This document shows, piece after piece, positions 32,302 through 44,375 of a stretch of DNA of 64,000 bases (position 1 is its first letter; each line of letters begins with the position of its first letter). Made by a program: the position numbers and the translations under genes. Below the pieces are notes generated by a model. The model searched no databases. It was not told the origin of the DNA and worked only from the letters and a program-made list of their open reading frames with translations. Source of the stretch: Auricularia sp. M13 (taxonomy: Eukaryota > Basidiomycota > Agaricomycetes > Auriculariales > Auriculariaceae); the NCBI GenBank assembly GCA_037042915.1, contig CM073200.1:2476832-2540831 (forward strand), read 5' to 3'.

Positions 32302-33171
32302 TACGGGTGCAGGTGATGCGAGTATTAGGAAATAGCAATGGAATGGAAATGGGGTAACGTCAAGAGCAATGAAGGTAGGAAGCAGTCGAGTTGAGGGGGG
32401 CAGGTGGTTGCCGCGCTGTTGCCGTGCCCTCGTCTAATATGAAGAATGAGCCAATTAAATCGGGACAGTAACTGTAAGCGGCGGCCGATAGCTAATTTGC
32501 GCAGCAAACTGTCAGAATGCATCCCGCAATATACTGCGAAGGTGCCTGCACAAGGCTGTGTGGCCTGCGCGGGTCTGCAACCAGGGGGTGGTCTAAGGTA
32601 TTAAGGTTGATTTACCAGAAACACCCCGATAAGATGCAGTTCTCGTTCAAAGCAAATGGGTTTCGCAGACGTTTTATACGATTATCTAAGCTTTATTAGC
32701 TTATTACCCCCGGGCCGCTGTTCGCACAGCCTTGTGAATCCCGGCAATCTTCTTATTGGTGCCTAAATGGGCAATCAGATTCTGGAGGCAGGCCAGGGGG
32801 CAACCACAATCCTGCGCTCTCGAGATCGTGGCTTCATATTCAAACCAAGCCCACAGCCAGAAGTGACTTCATCAAGGATTTCATGGATGCAACGGTCCGC
32901 TACGTGATTTAGTAGCATACGAGGTGATTGTGTGACACTGGACCGCTTACAGTACCTGCCAGCAAGGGCAGTGAGACGGAAAGAGTAGGCATCAGAGTAC
33001 TCGACTAGCCGATGGCTGACAGTGGCTGGAACTCTTGTCAGAGACGACGGTTAGCGCTGTCCTGACTCAACTGGTCGGCCGCCGTACGCTAGTGAAAATA
33101 CAGACCACAGAGGTAGAAGCTACCATTTACAACGACAAGAGGGATAGTGAACGCAATCAACATATTTCTGT
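32302..33171. other. Intergenic region with one direct-repeat copy
   Basis: Holds the promoter side of the RTA1 gene and, at 33,046-33,109, one copy of a direct repeat whose partner is at 34,732-34,785. No gene is supported. Confidence 0.4.
33046..33109. repeat. Direct repeat, copy A
   Basis: Shares GACGGTTAGCGCTG and then an uninterrupted 39-base segment (from CTGGTCGGCC to CAGACCACA) with copy B at 34,732-34,785. Copy A has about 10 extra bases between the two blocks. The repeats bracket the cytidine deaminase gene and the 3' part of the next gene. Confidence 0.75.
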
Positions 33172-33831
<660 letters not shown>

Positions 33832-33991
33832 GGATGTGCAAGTGAAAGACAAGAACCGCGTCGGAGTCCGGTATCCGGTCCGCGATCTCGGTAGCTAATA
33901 GTAAAGTATTACAGAGTAGCAAGCCGTGGTTGAGCGTATGAAGGGGTATTGTTACGACCTTGACGGCTGGGGGCCTCATAGCCAGAGCCGT

Positions 33992-36315
33992 TCACTGATG
34001 TGGGAATGAAACCCAGGACCTTGTGGCCGACAGCGACTCGGAGGCCAGCTGAGGCTGCGTGGCGAAGTCGTAGGGGCGAGCTTTTCGCACGGGTGTATAT
34101 GCGGGTGGCCTGAGTCTGTCCAAGGCCACCTGTCCTTGTCTTCCTTCCAAGTCCAGCGCGCTGGTTTGTGTTGCAGGGAAAGCGTCGATGTCGGCGGGTG
34201 GGGGTTTATACCAGCGAGAGCGCCGCATGCGCCGCACGACGAAGAAGGCCAGGATGCAGAGATGGACAAACGTCACAATTCCGACAGCGATTCCAATGGA
34301 GGCGGCGTCTGACAGGTGCTTTTCTGGCGCAGAGACGCTCTCCTGGCTCGATGAAGGGGTCGGCAGCCCGCTCGCCGAAGAGCCATTGTGAGTAACGCTA
34401 TTGGGCGACTCGACGCCCGATTCTGATCCGTTTCTTCCCAAGAGGTTCAGCAGCGCACTCATGCCAGAGTGCAGTAGTTGTATAGCTCGGGGTGGCCTTG
34501 TTCTTGGCTGGCTCAAGTTCAAGCAAGCCACAGAGCGTCGACAGCTCGTTCTTCTTGAGACTCTCAGCGGGCGGCCGTCGAAAACAGGCATGGTCGTTGA
34601 GGTAGACATTTTCTAGCGGAGAGAGAAAGTTGGTCCCGCTAGCTTGAGGGGAGAGGGGGCGGACGAGCATCGTTGAAACGCGATTCGGAGCGGCCGCCCC
34701 TCGTCGCTGGATCACGCTTGAGGCGATGGCTGACGGTTAGCGCTGACTGGTCGGCCGCCGTACGCTAGTGAAAATACAGACCACAAACGTTCACAAACGC
34801 GACGGTCTATAGCTATGCGACTTTCAGAGTGGAAAATGAAGCCTTAAACTGGAACTTACGTAAAACTGACCAACCCCAATCCCGCGCCGTCATGGTTGGA
34901 CAAGTGCAAAGTATGCTTGCCGGGACTGAGGTCAGGCGATCCGTATAGAACCTGGCGTCCTCGGGTGGTGGGACTGAACGATGTGAGTGTCAGGGGAGTT
35001 GCACCGTCCAAGGCGACATCGAAGGAGCCGTGATCCCAGTTCATATCCGACGAATACCATACGTTTGTTCCTTCCATGCATGTCAAATACACTTTCCAAA
35101 GGCTGCGATATGACTCACCGATGAACGTGAAAGTCACCGAGGCTCCGCGGGAATACGTCAGTCTGTAATCCCCAAAGTCTTCCCAGTCATTTAAGGCTGC
35201 ATATACAACTGTAGACCAGTGAGTAAGTTCAATCGAAGGATGATGATTCAATCTTACGACTCTGGTCGCCCGCCTTGATGATGACGTCTTCATCCGAGGG
35301 AAGTGGGACGCTCAGCGCGACCGGAGGGGTCGACGGATCCGCGCATCTGACGTGGTAACTACAGTCAGTCTTCCTCACAGAATATCACAAGGGAGATTAC
35401 CCACTCAGACGGAGCCGGGAGATCGCTCGGACGATAGCTAGACTAGGTCAAATACGATTGTGACAGCTCCGAGGTCAAATTGCTCGCACATGAAGAAGCT
35501 AGCTGCAACAATATTGGACTCGACGTTCGTAATGAGAAGCTCGTGGTCGCCGGGGTTCAATAAGGGTGATGCATACAGGACGCCTGAGCCCACTTCGGTC
35601 GCACTGTACGCGGATAGCGTGATTTCGTCGTGGTCGTCGATTTGGACCGAAAAGCTGCCGTGGTCGTAATTCTTGTCGCTGTAGTAATAAATGCATGTGC
35701 CTTGAGCATTATTAGCGTTCTTAAAGCGGGGCCGAATGCGAGTCATGACAACTGCGCACCGTTAAATCTCACGGAGACACTTGCTCCTTGCGCAGATGTG
35801 AGCGCGTAACTCGGGCTCATGTAGTTACCAGCGCTGCTCGGCCAGCGTTGCCATTGGTCTGAAGGTGAAAAAGAGACTGAGAAAGAGAGCACGTCAGTGA
35901 TACCATTGACGGAAAAGAGAAAGCGACGAACCTGCGGTATCGTTATTAGTGATTACAACGTACTCGTTGCTGGGAATGGACATCGTTCCGGATGTGATAG
36001 AAGCAGACGAGGAATTCGGGGAGAAGATGAACGTGTAGTTGAACGGCGTCAGCATTGCAATCCAGAGCGCTTTATAGGGGAGGTTGTGTGCCGGTTGCGG
36101 TGTCAGCGCATCGCGCATAGACCGCACCCGTGTGAATTTGACGGATTAGCCAACGGCGAACTTCCCTTCTCAAAAGGGGCCTGTGGTAACAATAGACTCT
36201 GGGGCGGACCATCACGGCGAGAGCGAGATGCACGGTCGTTTTCAGCAGCCAGGCTGGCTATCCATAAAGCCACCGAGAGCGTATAGCTAAATGAAACGGT
36301 GCTCGGAACCGTCAA
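33992..36315 (-). CDS. Type I membrane protein with two repeated extracellular modules
   Basis: Exons on the minus strand encode, in order, a hydrophobic start (MTVPSTVSFSYTLSVALWI, 36,315, a possible signal peptide) and FNYTFIFSPNSSSASITSG. Module 1 is DQWQRWPSSAGNYMSPSYALTS, then ASVSVRFNG, GTCIYYYSDKNYDHGSFSVQ and VLYASPLLNPGDHELLITN. A linker DPSTPPVALSVPLPSDEDV precedes module 2 (DWEDFGDYRLTY, ASVTFTFIG, NVWYSSDMNWDHGSFDV, VLYGSPDLSPGKHTLHLSN). A single transmembrane helix (IGIAVGIVTFVHLCILAFFVV) and a basic tail with a PPAYTP motif end it. This jelly-roll-like tandem module plus one helix is common and unnamed in Agaricomycetes; carbohydrate or wall binding is a guess. Exon borders, including the first exon and the one after 34,856, are approximate; a direct repeat lies in the presumed intron at 34,620-34,855. 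Confidence 0.65.
34732..34785. repeat. Direct repeat, copy B
   Basis: Matches copy A at 33,046-33,109 (39 bases without a mismatch). It lies between coding segments of the membrane-protein gene, probably in an intron. Confidence 0.75.
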
Positions 36316-37233
36316 TTTGGGCGGTGGAAGCCCGTGCTGGACATTTAGGCAGCGTCAGTGTATGTGCAAGTTACGGAGGAAGCGAGAAGAGCCCGCTAAG
36401 ACCGGCGGCTCGTGGATCTGTCGAATGACAGTGGAATAGGTCGATAAGGAGGCAGTCAAAGTTGCAGAGGCAGCCAGAGCGAATTGACTAGAAATCTATA
36501 GCGTCGTATGCCGTGCAGCCCATGGCCTAGTAACCCGTTGTGCGACTGTAAAATCTGGAGTGCCGGGGACGCCCAGGCCATTTCGTCCAAAAAAACTAGT
36601 GGTTTGTTGTCATTCGAGACAGCGCCCCTGCGTAGAAAGAAGCGATAGGGGTACGAGGAGACCCAAACAAACCCCATTCAAGGTACAGTTGGAGGACAGC
36701 ATTTCCGCGTAATTGGCGGGTTCAACTTCAAGACTGGGCGGGGTTCAAGGTTGGTTGACATTTCGGACTTATCGGTGGACAATGATGTACTTAGTTGACG
36801 AAGGTTCCGATTCATCCCCACAGAAATTCGGAGAAAAGAAATCTCTTACTACACTCAAATTTCAATATCAATCAAGTTCATGGACCCTGACACGACGTCG
36901 AGAACGGAGAAATTGTCTGCCGAACTACGGCCGAACCGCCGAAGTAAACCCCGCACGATTCTTGGATTCGGACACCTCAGCGATAGGCTAGCCACGCTTT
37001 GAATGCTACTCCGTACGGACCGCGCATGTCTGGACGGTCCGCGAGCAGTCGCACATGGCGACTACGATCACCTGCTCTCCCAATTGTGCTTTACTTGCTG
37101 TCGACGCTCGGAGCAGAGTCGGCCTATCCTCATGACCTCTGAGCACGAATGCCACGTCTCCATGCATCGCTAGCAACGTCCTTCATATATCTCGAGCTCT
37201 TCCTTGTGTTGCTCTGGCCCTGTTCCTGTCGAC
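36316..37233. other. Divergent promoter region
   Basis: Between the start of the minus-strand membrane protein and the plus-strand GH44 gene. It should carry both promoters. A TATA-like CATATATC lies at about 37,184. No gene is supported. Confidence 0.4.
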
Positions 37234-40088
37234 ATGTTCAGAGCGCGCGCTGTCCTCGCCACGCTGTGGCTTGTAACGCTCGGCGCAAACGCCGACCTGG
37301 ACATCTATGTTGACGGCGGGCTTAGCGCAGGCTGGGAGAACTGGTCATGGAACACGCAGATCGACTTCGGGGCCACGGATCTTTTCGAGGGCCTCTCTAG
37401 CGTCTCGCTGACTTCGGATGCATGGGCTGCGTTCAGCCTGAAGCTCGAGGGCACCTTTAGCGAGTACGCCGGGTTGCAATTCGATGTTGCAGGCGCGCCT
37501 CCGGACGCGCAGATCTACATCGAATCAACCGGGGCAGGCGTACAAGGCCCGACCATCCAGTTCTCTGCGCTAGGCAACTTTACTGCCAACCAGTTCAAAA
37601 CTGTTCTGCTCGACTTCAGCCAGCTTCCGCCGACGGGTACCCCCTTGGGAAACAACACTTGGGACCGTATCAACTTCCAGGCTGGAGGAAACGGAGCGTC
37701 GGTGAGTCGATAGGACGGTCCATGCGCTGCAAAGACTGAGTCTGGCGTAGTATCATCTGGACAACATCAAACTCGTTTCCGTAAGCTTACCCCAGCGCAA
37801 GTGGTTGCTGTCATTGACAAGCCGAAACAGTCCATCGTCATCGAGCCCAAGTTCCTGAGCGCAGAACCGCTGGCCAGCAACATCATTGCTGTCACCACTC
37901 AAGGCGCTGTCGACTTTACCAAGGTCAAGGTGACGCTCAATAACGCTGTAAGTATTGACGAAGTCAGGCGGCGTCAATAGGCTGATCTGCATGAAGACCG
38001 TCTCCGTTAACAGCAAGACGACCTACTCGCCGGTAGATGCTCCGTCGAAGAGCATCACTTACCTCAAGCTCTCGAAGAAATTTGCGCCAGGGCCTCTTAC
38101 CATCGTCGCTGGCGACGCGACGTTCTCCTTCACGTTGCCTGCGGTGCTTTACGGCAGGCGAGTCGTCATTGTGAACGAGCCTTCAGTACTTTCCTGACAT
38201 TGTGTAGCATCACGCCCGCTGTGACGACACCAATCAACCCGCACGTTTACGGTGTGAACTTCCCTCCCAGTGTTTCATACATCCAGCACCTTGGAACCAC
38301 TGTCGGGCGCTGGGGTGGCGTACGTCCAGTGTCATCTTGCTTTGCGCGCTAAAGCTGCTTGTAGAATGCCGTCACCGCCTACAACCCCGAGGGCGACTTT
38401 ACCAACGCGGGCAACGACTGGTATTTCGAGAACCGCGTTGCCGACCAGGGCAACGCCGACGCATGGCTCGGCATGGTCAAGAGCGGGAACAGCTCTGTAC
38501 TCCTGACCGTTCCTGCGTGCGTATCGCGATTATGCAGTGGGCCATAGCTCATATCGCTTACAGCCTCGACTGGGTGGCGAAGGACGCAACGTCATACTCT
38601 TACCCTGCGTCCATTTTCCCAAGTGGGTATAATAATACCGTGTGGCATTCGCTGTATACTAACATGACGTTTAGACCAGCAAGCGTTCGACCCGTACAAG
38701 CCCGATGCGGGCAACGGTAAACTTGCGGATGGTACTCCGGTGACTCCGAACCCGCCTCAGAGCAATGCCTACACGCCCTGGACGCCGGCCATGGCAACAA
38801 GCTGGCTCAAGAACCTCAAGAACGTCCCGGAGTTTGTCGCCATCGACAACGAGATTGAGATTGCGCACAGTACGCACCAGGACATGCACCCCGAGTAAGC
38901 TCTCCTTGAATTCCCGGTCCACGCGTCCTATCTGACCGGCTTCCAGTCCCATTAGCTACGACGAGGAGCTGAAGCGCGTCGTGACTTTTGCAACGGCAGC
39001 AAAGGCGGCGCTCCCCAACGTCAAGGTTGTCGCGCCATCGACGTGCTCGTGGTGGTTCTGTGCGTAGAAAACAACGGTATCTCGGGCTTTACTAACGTGC
39101 AGTTTCCAGACTGGACAAGCGCCATTGGGTGGGATGATACCGCGGCGCACAACAACATCGATTTCCTACCGTGGTTCCTTCAACAGATGAAGGCGGCCGA
39201 GAAGAGCGCCGGAAAACGTTTACTTGATTACCTCGACATTCATTACTATTTCCAGCCGGATACGAGCGCGAACGACGCGGCGGCGAAGGCTCTTCGCCTT
39301 CGGATGACGCGTTCCCTGTGGGGTACGCTTGTTCGCTCGTGCATTGCTTGGGACTCTAACATTTGCTGCCCGGCTCCAGACCCGTCTTATGTCGACGAGT
39401 CCTGGGTTGGCACGGACCCGCAGAACCACCAGCCGAACCCGACTGCCGTGTGGCTCATTCCGCGCATGAAGCAGCTCATCCAACAGAACTACCCGGGAAC
39501 CAAGTTGTCGATTTCTGAATGGAGCTCGACTAACGACAACGACATCACGGGCGGCCTGGTCACCGCTGACGTTCTGGGCCTCTTTGGCGTCTACGGCGTC
39601 GACCAGGCAACGTACTGGTACCAGCCAAACGAGAGCGGCCCTATCGGCCTTGCCTTCTGGCTGTTCCGCGGGTCAGACTATTTGTAGCTGCGATGCTTCG
39701 CACCTCTGACGCACCTCTGCAGCTTTGGAACTCTGTTCGGCGACCTCTCCGTCCAGGTGAACCTTTCTGGCTCGGCACCGACGCTCGCAAACACCCTCGG
39801 GTTCTTTGCGGCCAAGGACAGCAAGACCGGGAAACTCTCGTTTGTCATCGTCAACAAGGACACCAAGCCCGTTACCCTCGGCGTATCCAATGTGCCAGCG
39901 GGCAACTACTTTGCTCGCCATTTTGGCGGTCAGGCAGGTGTGGCGAAGTGGCAGGTGAGTAAACCTATTACTCGATTTTCCGTCGTTGCAATTTTCGCTA
40001 ATCAACATTGCAGACCAACTTTAGTTTGACGGCTGGCGACAACATCGTTGTGCCGTCCTATACGGCTCTCTTCCTCAAGCAGCAGTAG
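37234..40088 (+). CDS. Secreted glycoside hydrolase family 44 endoglucanase
   Basis: Thirteen exons join in frame to 747 aa; twelve introns of 45-60 nt, the fourth (38,158-38,207) with a GC donor. The ATG at 37,234 is chosen because it starts a signal peptide (MFRARAVLATLWLVTLGANA). An N-terminal beta-rich region (about residues 20-230) may be a carbohydrate-binding part. Then the GH44 barrel: ITPAVTTPINPHVYGVNF, RWGGNAVTAYNP, FVAIDNEIEI with the likely acid/base Glu, LDYLDIHYYFQP, and LSISEWSS with the likely nucleophile. The C-terminus is the usual beta-sandwich (LGFFAAKDSKTGKLSFVIV). GH44 enzymes cleave beta-1,4 links in carboxymethylcellulose, xyloglucan and glucomannan during plant-wall degradation. 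Confidence 0.9.
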
Positions 40089-40762
40089 ATTACCGTGGGG
40101 TGTGGGTTTGTTATAAATCTACTTGTTGCAAACTGGTCTACAACGCTGCTTCAGTGAATGGATTCGCAAACGGAAGCCGTACGAACACTTGTATCGCGGA
40201 CTTCGCCCGTCGGAGTATACACACGGTAATACTACCGAGTATCGTTGACTGGGCCGCTCCATAGGGCGATGATGCCCGCGCGCTGGACTTCCTGTGCGCC
40301 TGGCGGCGGGACGAAAAGCGGCCCGATTGTCTTATCCACAGTTACCGTACTGCGGCGGTGCTCAAGGCTGCAAATCCGTCGCCCGACGCGTGGTCAGCGC
40401 TATAGCAAGTAGAGCACTCCGACTTTCAAACAACCATCGCTTCCAGGGTCTCTCGTCGCGTTCAAGCCTCGTTTCCCCCCTATCCCTCGATAGACCATTC
40501 CAAGAGCGTGCACAGTTCCTGCGTAATGTGCACTGGAGTTGAACCGCAAGTCATCTTGCCGTTGCCGATTTAGGCAACGGCGCCTCCACGTCCTGTAAGC
40601 GCCGCCCGACCCTCCTTTGATTCATCACCCTGTCAATGCGATGAGACCAGGCTTACAAACGTCGTGGTCGCCAGATGTTTATAGTCGGTGCGCCGACGTG
40701 GATGGGCGGTACTTTTCTTTCTCCTCCCCCCACCTTCCGCCTCACTTGCTAACTCTGCTCCT
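40089..40762. other. Intergenic region, no supported gene
   Basis: 3' flank of the GH44 gene and promoter of the MFS gene; a pyrimidine-rich tract (TTTTCTTTCTCCTCCCCCCACC) at about 40,712-40,735 lies 30 bases before the MFS ATG, as is common at basidiomycete promoters. Confidence 0.4.
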
Positions 40763-43414
40763 ATGGCCGAGTTTGCGCACATCGCTGCGATGGAGGCTGG
40801 TGGAGTCCAGGTCGTTCAGACTGGACGTGGTCGCAAATATGCGCTCTTGCTCCTTTTCTGTTTTTCCCAATTCCTCGACGCGTACAAGTGAGTAAACTCG
40901 TTGATTGACAGATTCGTATTCACCGCTGATCATCCAGTACATCATCCCTCTTGGCCGCCATCCCGGTTATGACAGAACAGCTAGACCTGCTCCCGAGCGA
41001 CGGCGTGTGGTTACTATCCGCCTACCAGCTCACCTTCGCCGCATTCCTTCTCTGTGCCGGCCGTATCGCAGACATCTATAATCCAAAGTGGGCTTTCGTG
41101 CTCGGGTCGTTCTTCCTTGGCGCGTTCTCCCTGGCCGCCGGTTTCGTGCACCAACGAATCGGCCTCATAGTACTACGCGCCGTTATGGGCGTTCCCGCGG
41201 CGATGACTATTCCTTCGTCCCTAACTCTCATTGTGCGCCTCTTTCCGGGCGATAAGGAGCAGTCGCGCGCCATCAGCATTTATGGCGCCTGCGCAGCGCT
41301 GGGCAATGGTGAGCTTATTTTCCATTCATGAACTTGCGTCTCACATAATCCAGTCCTCGGTCTGGTCATTGGCGCCCTCCTCACACAGTTAGCATCGTGG
41401 GAATGGGTGTTCTGGTTTGCGGCCATCGTGGCAATTCCGGTGTCTATCCTCTGCGCTTTGCTTGTCCCGAAACAGCCGGAAACGGTGACTCAGGAAAGCA
41501 AGTTTTCGCTGCTCGATTTGCCCGGAATCAGCATCTTGACGTGTAAGTAGCGCCAACCCCCCGCCCCCCTCTCTTAGCCACATTGGTCGCTAATGACTCG
41601 GGTTTGTTTGGCACAGCCGGCCTCATCCTCCTAATATTTGCCTTTACGTCGTCGGGAACATACAGCTGGAGTTCGGCCACCGTTTTGGCGCCTCTCGTCA
41701 TCTCTGTCTTCCTAATCGCATCGTTCTTCTTCTGGGAAGCACGCATCGACGATTACAAGGCCGCCTTCCCTCCCAAGACATGGCGGTACACGAACTTTGC
41801 GATCCTTTTCGGTATTGCGCTGTTGATCTTCATGTGGTATACCGCGGTCTTCCTCCTCAAGATCACGATGTGGCAAGAGGTGAACGACTGGAGCGCACTC
41901 AATGCTGCAGTCCACTTCCTGCCCATCGGTCTCGTTAGTAAGTACCATCCCTCGGATTTCGAACATCAGTGGTCACCTGACTACTACCGTGTTTAGCCGG
42001 CGTGACGATGGTCTTCTCAGGTCGCTTCACCGAGCGGCTCGAGAAGAAATACGTCCTCCTCGTTGGCGCGACCCTCCTCATTGCAGGCACAGCGCTGCTC
42101 CCTTTCACGGGTGACCCGGCCAACTACTGGCGGTTCGACTTCCCCGCATTCATCATCGGCTCCTTGGGCTGCGCGCTGCTGTTCGTCAACGCGAATGTGG
42201 CTATCTTCTTCTTCACGCCGCCGGAGATTGCGGGCATCGTGGGTGCGGTGTTCAACTGCGCGCTGCAGCTCGGCTCCGCGGTCGGCGCTGCGCTCATCAC
42301 GAGCATCCAGCTCGAGGTCGACAAGAAGCCCGGCCACGATGCCTTCCACGGGCGTGCCGTGGGGTATTGGTTCCTACTGGGCGTCGTGGGCGTCGAGGCG
42401 CTCTCCATCCTCTTCTTCTACCGCACCGCCAACAACGTATCTGCAGGCAACAAGTTGGACGAAGAGGTGCGCCGGAACCGCGACGCGGACGCCGTCACCG
42501 TCATCGAGAACTCGGAGGAGGACAAGAACAAGGGCAACAAGTCCGTCGGCAACCTCAGCCTCAGCCCGACCGTCGCGGGCTCGCCGACGGTCGGGGAGAA
42601 GAAGTCCATGGGCAACCTCAGCGTGGCGCCGACGATCGGCGAGAAGCGGTCCATCGGCAACTTCAGCATCTCGCCGACGGTGTACGGCTCGGAGAGCGCG
42701 AGTCTCTTCGGCGACCCGTCGTCCGCGCACTCCGGGCCTTCTTCCGCGCACCCGGACATGCTGCCCGCGGACGCTCCGCCCGTGCCGCGCATCCCGCGGC
42801 AGTACCTCGAGCTGGCGTCCGCGGTGGACAGGCGGTTCTCTCACCTTGCGCAGCCGTCCTCCGGCTTGAGCTCGCGCGACGAGGCGCCGTCGGTGTATCC
42901 AGACTCGGAGCCTCCTGCGGACGGCGTGCACGCAGTGCACGACCACGAGCACGATACCGACGCGCAGCTCGCCTCCGCCATCACGCGCGCGATCGAGTCC
43001 CGCTCGCGGTCGCAGTCGCTGTCGCAGTCTGCGACGCCACCGACCGCGTCGCCGCGTACCGCGGACGTCTCGGACGTCGTGCAGCCCGGGGGCTCAGCGT
43101 TTGGTGCCCCGCATGCGCCGCGCGCCACGGACGCTGTGGCGAGCACGCAGACGCCTCCCGGGCTGACGCGGAGCTCGTCTATTGCCGAGCGGCCCATCCT
43201 GCGCGTGGAGACGCAGAGCTCAATCAGGGCGACGCCCCCGCTCGGCATCGAAGCGTACCTCGACGTGCAGCGCGAGTCGCAGCTCCCGCGGGCTGCAGAG
43301 CCCAAGCCGCCCGCGCCGTCCACCGTGACGAGCCCGCAGACTGCGACGAGCGCGCGGACGCGCAAGTCGGACTCGTGGTACGAGCGCAGAATCACGGGTG
43401 TGCCTGAGCCTTGA
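40763..43414 (+). CDS. MFS transporter, DHA2 drug:H+ antiporter type, with a very long C-terminal tail
   Basis: Five exons (introns 40,888-40,937, 41,309-41,353, 41,543-41,616, 41,938-41,996) join in frame to 807 aa. Fourteen hydrophobic segments fit the DHA2 family: LLLLFCFSQFLDAY, VWLLSAYQLTFAAFLLCAGRIADIYN with the motif A region, VLRAVMGVPAAMTIPSSL, then IYGACAALGNVLGLVIGALL with motif C-like glycines. The membrane part ends at about residue 500. The last 300 residues are predicted cytosolic and low in complexity. They contain three diverged copies of a 20-residue repeat (VGNLSLSPTV, MGNLSVAPTI, IGNFSISPTV) and many Ser/Pro residues that could be phosphorylated. DHA2 proteins export toxic compounds or basic amino acids; the substrate is unknown. 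Confidence 0.88.
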
Positions 43415-44375
43415 GAGAGGCAGCCTCAGCCTCAGTTCCAGTTTTCCTCGCAGAGAGACGTAGACGAGTTTCGGTTCCAGTAGACAGTCACGCACATGGC
43501 ACGATCCCTCATCCACCCCTTTCCAGTGTATCTGTTATCACTTTCCTTCTTTCCTGTCCCCGACAAAGCTACAATCGTCCACGGACGCGGTCCGAGTAGA
43601 CCTCCAGGTTTGACCGCCTCTTTTCTCGTGTTTACTGTACAAATGTGTAGATTCCATTCATCATGGACTAATAACGACCCTATTCTATCTCACCACCGCC
43701 GTTCTGTTCAAGACGGATACGGTCGTCCTGCAATCGGTTGTTTTGGATGGGATTTACGAGCCGTTATGAATGGGATTTACAAACTGTAGTAAGGCTGAGA
43801 GGAGCGGAGCACGCGCTGTCCCGAAAAATTGCTGTATATGGCAATTTAAGGGTCGCGCTCGGGCGCTGTAATATGCATTTGGGCTTCTGGGGAATGCATA
43901 AACAGGTCAGCCAATCATCCAGATCATGCTCAGATGACCGTGCATAGCAGTGTTCCGTTGCCCGCGAGCTTTGGGGGCCTTCAGAGTCCGGGGACGGTTT
44001 CCTTGAAACCCAAGTGGTCTGCTGCTCTGAGATCATAAAATAGCAGGCTACTCGACAACCTGTGAAGGCGTACCGTGCGTGAAAGCCCCGGGGAGGTCAG
44101 GGCCTTATTGGCGGGGAGGGCGGGGACGGCAGGAAATCTCGGTGTCGGCCCCCAGCATATCTCGATTCAGACCAGGAATATTGCGAGTGAGACTGAGACT
44201 GAGGTATTGCGGTTGGAGTGTGCCGAGGGGGCGGAGGTGCTGTAAGACGCCGGACCGAGGTTAGGATCCGAGGAGCGGTAAAAACTCGCAGGATGGTACG
44301 ACGAGTGGGCTGACCGCGCTCGCGTCCTCGAACCACGACCTCAACGACCCCGGCCCTCCCACTGAACGCGCGAAA
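43415..44375. other. Intergenic region upstream of squalene synthase
   Basis: 3' flank of the MFS gene and the promoter of ERG9. No gene is supported; I did not find a site I would call a sterol regulatory element with confidence. Confidence 0.4.

Noticed and set aside
42063-43407. Long alternative frames (up to 346 codons) on both strands in the MFS tail
   Set aside because: They follow from very high GC at third positions; only the MFS frame joins the upstream exons and begins with family sequence.
43415-44375. Sterol regulatory element upstream of ERG9
   Set aside because: No clear match to the known SRE core could be pointed to by eye, so no site is claimed.
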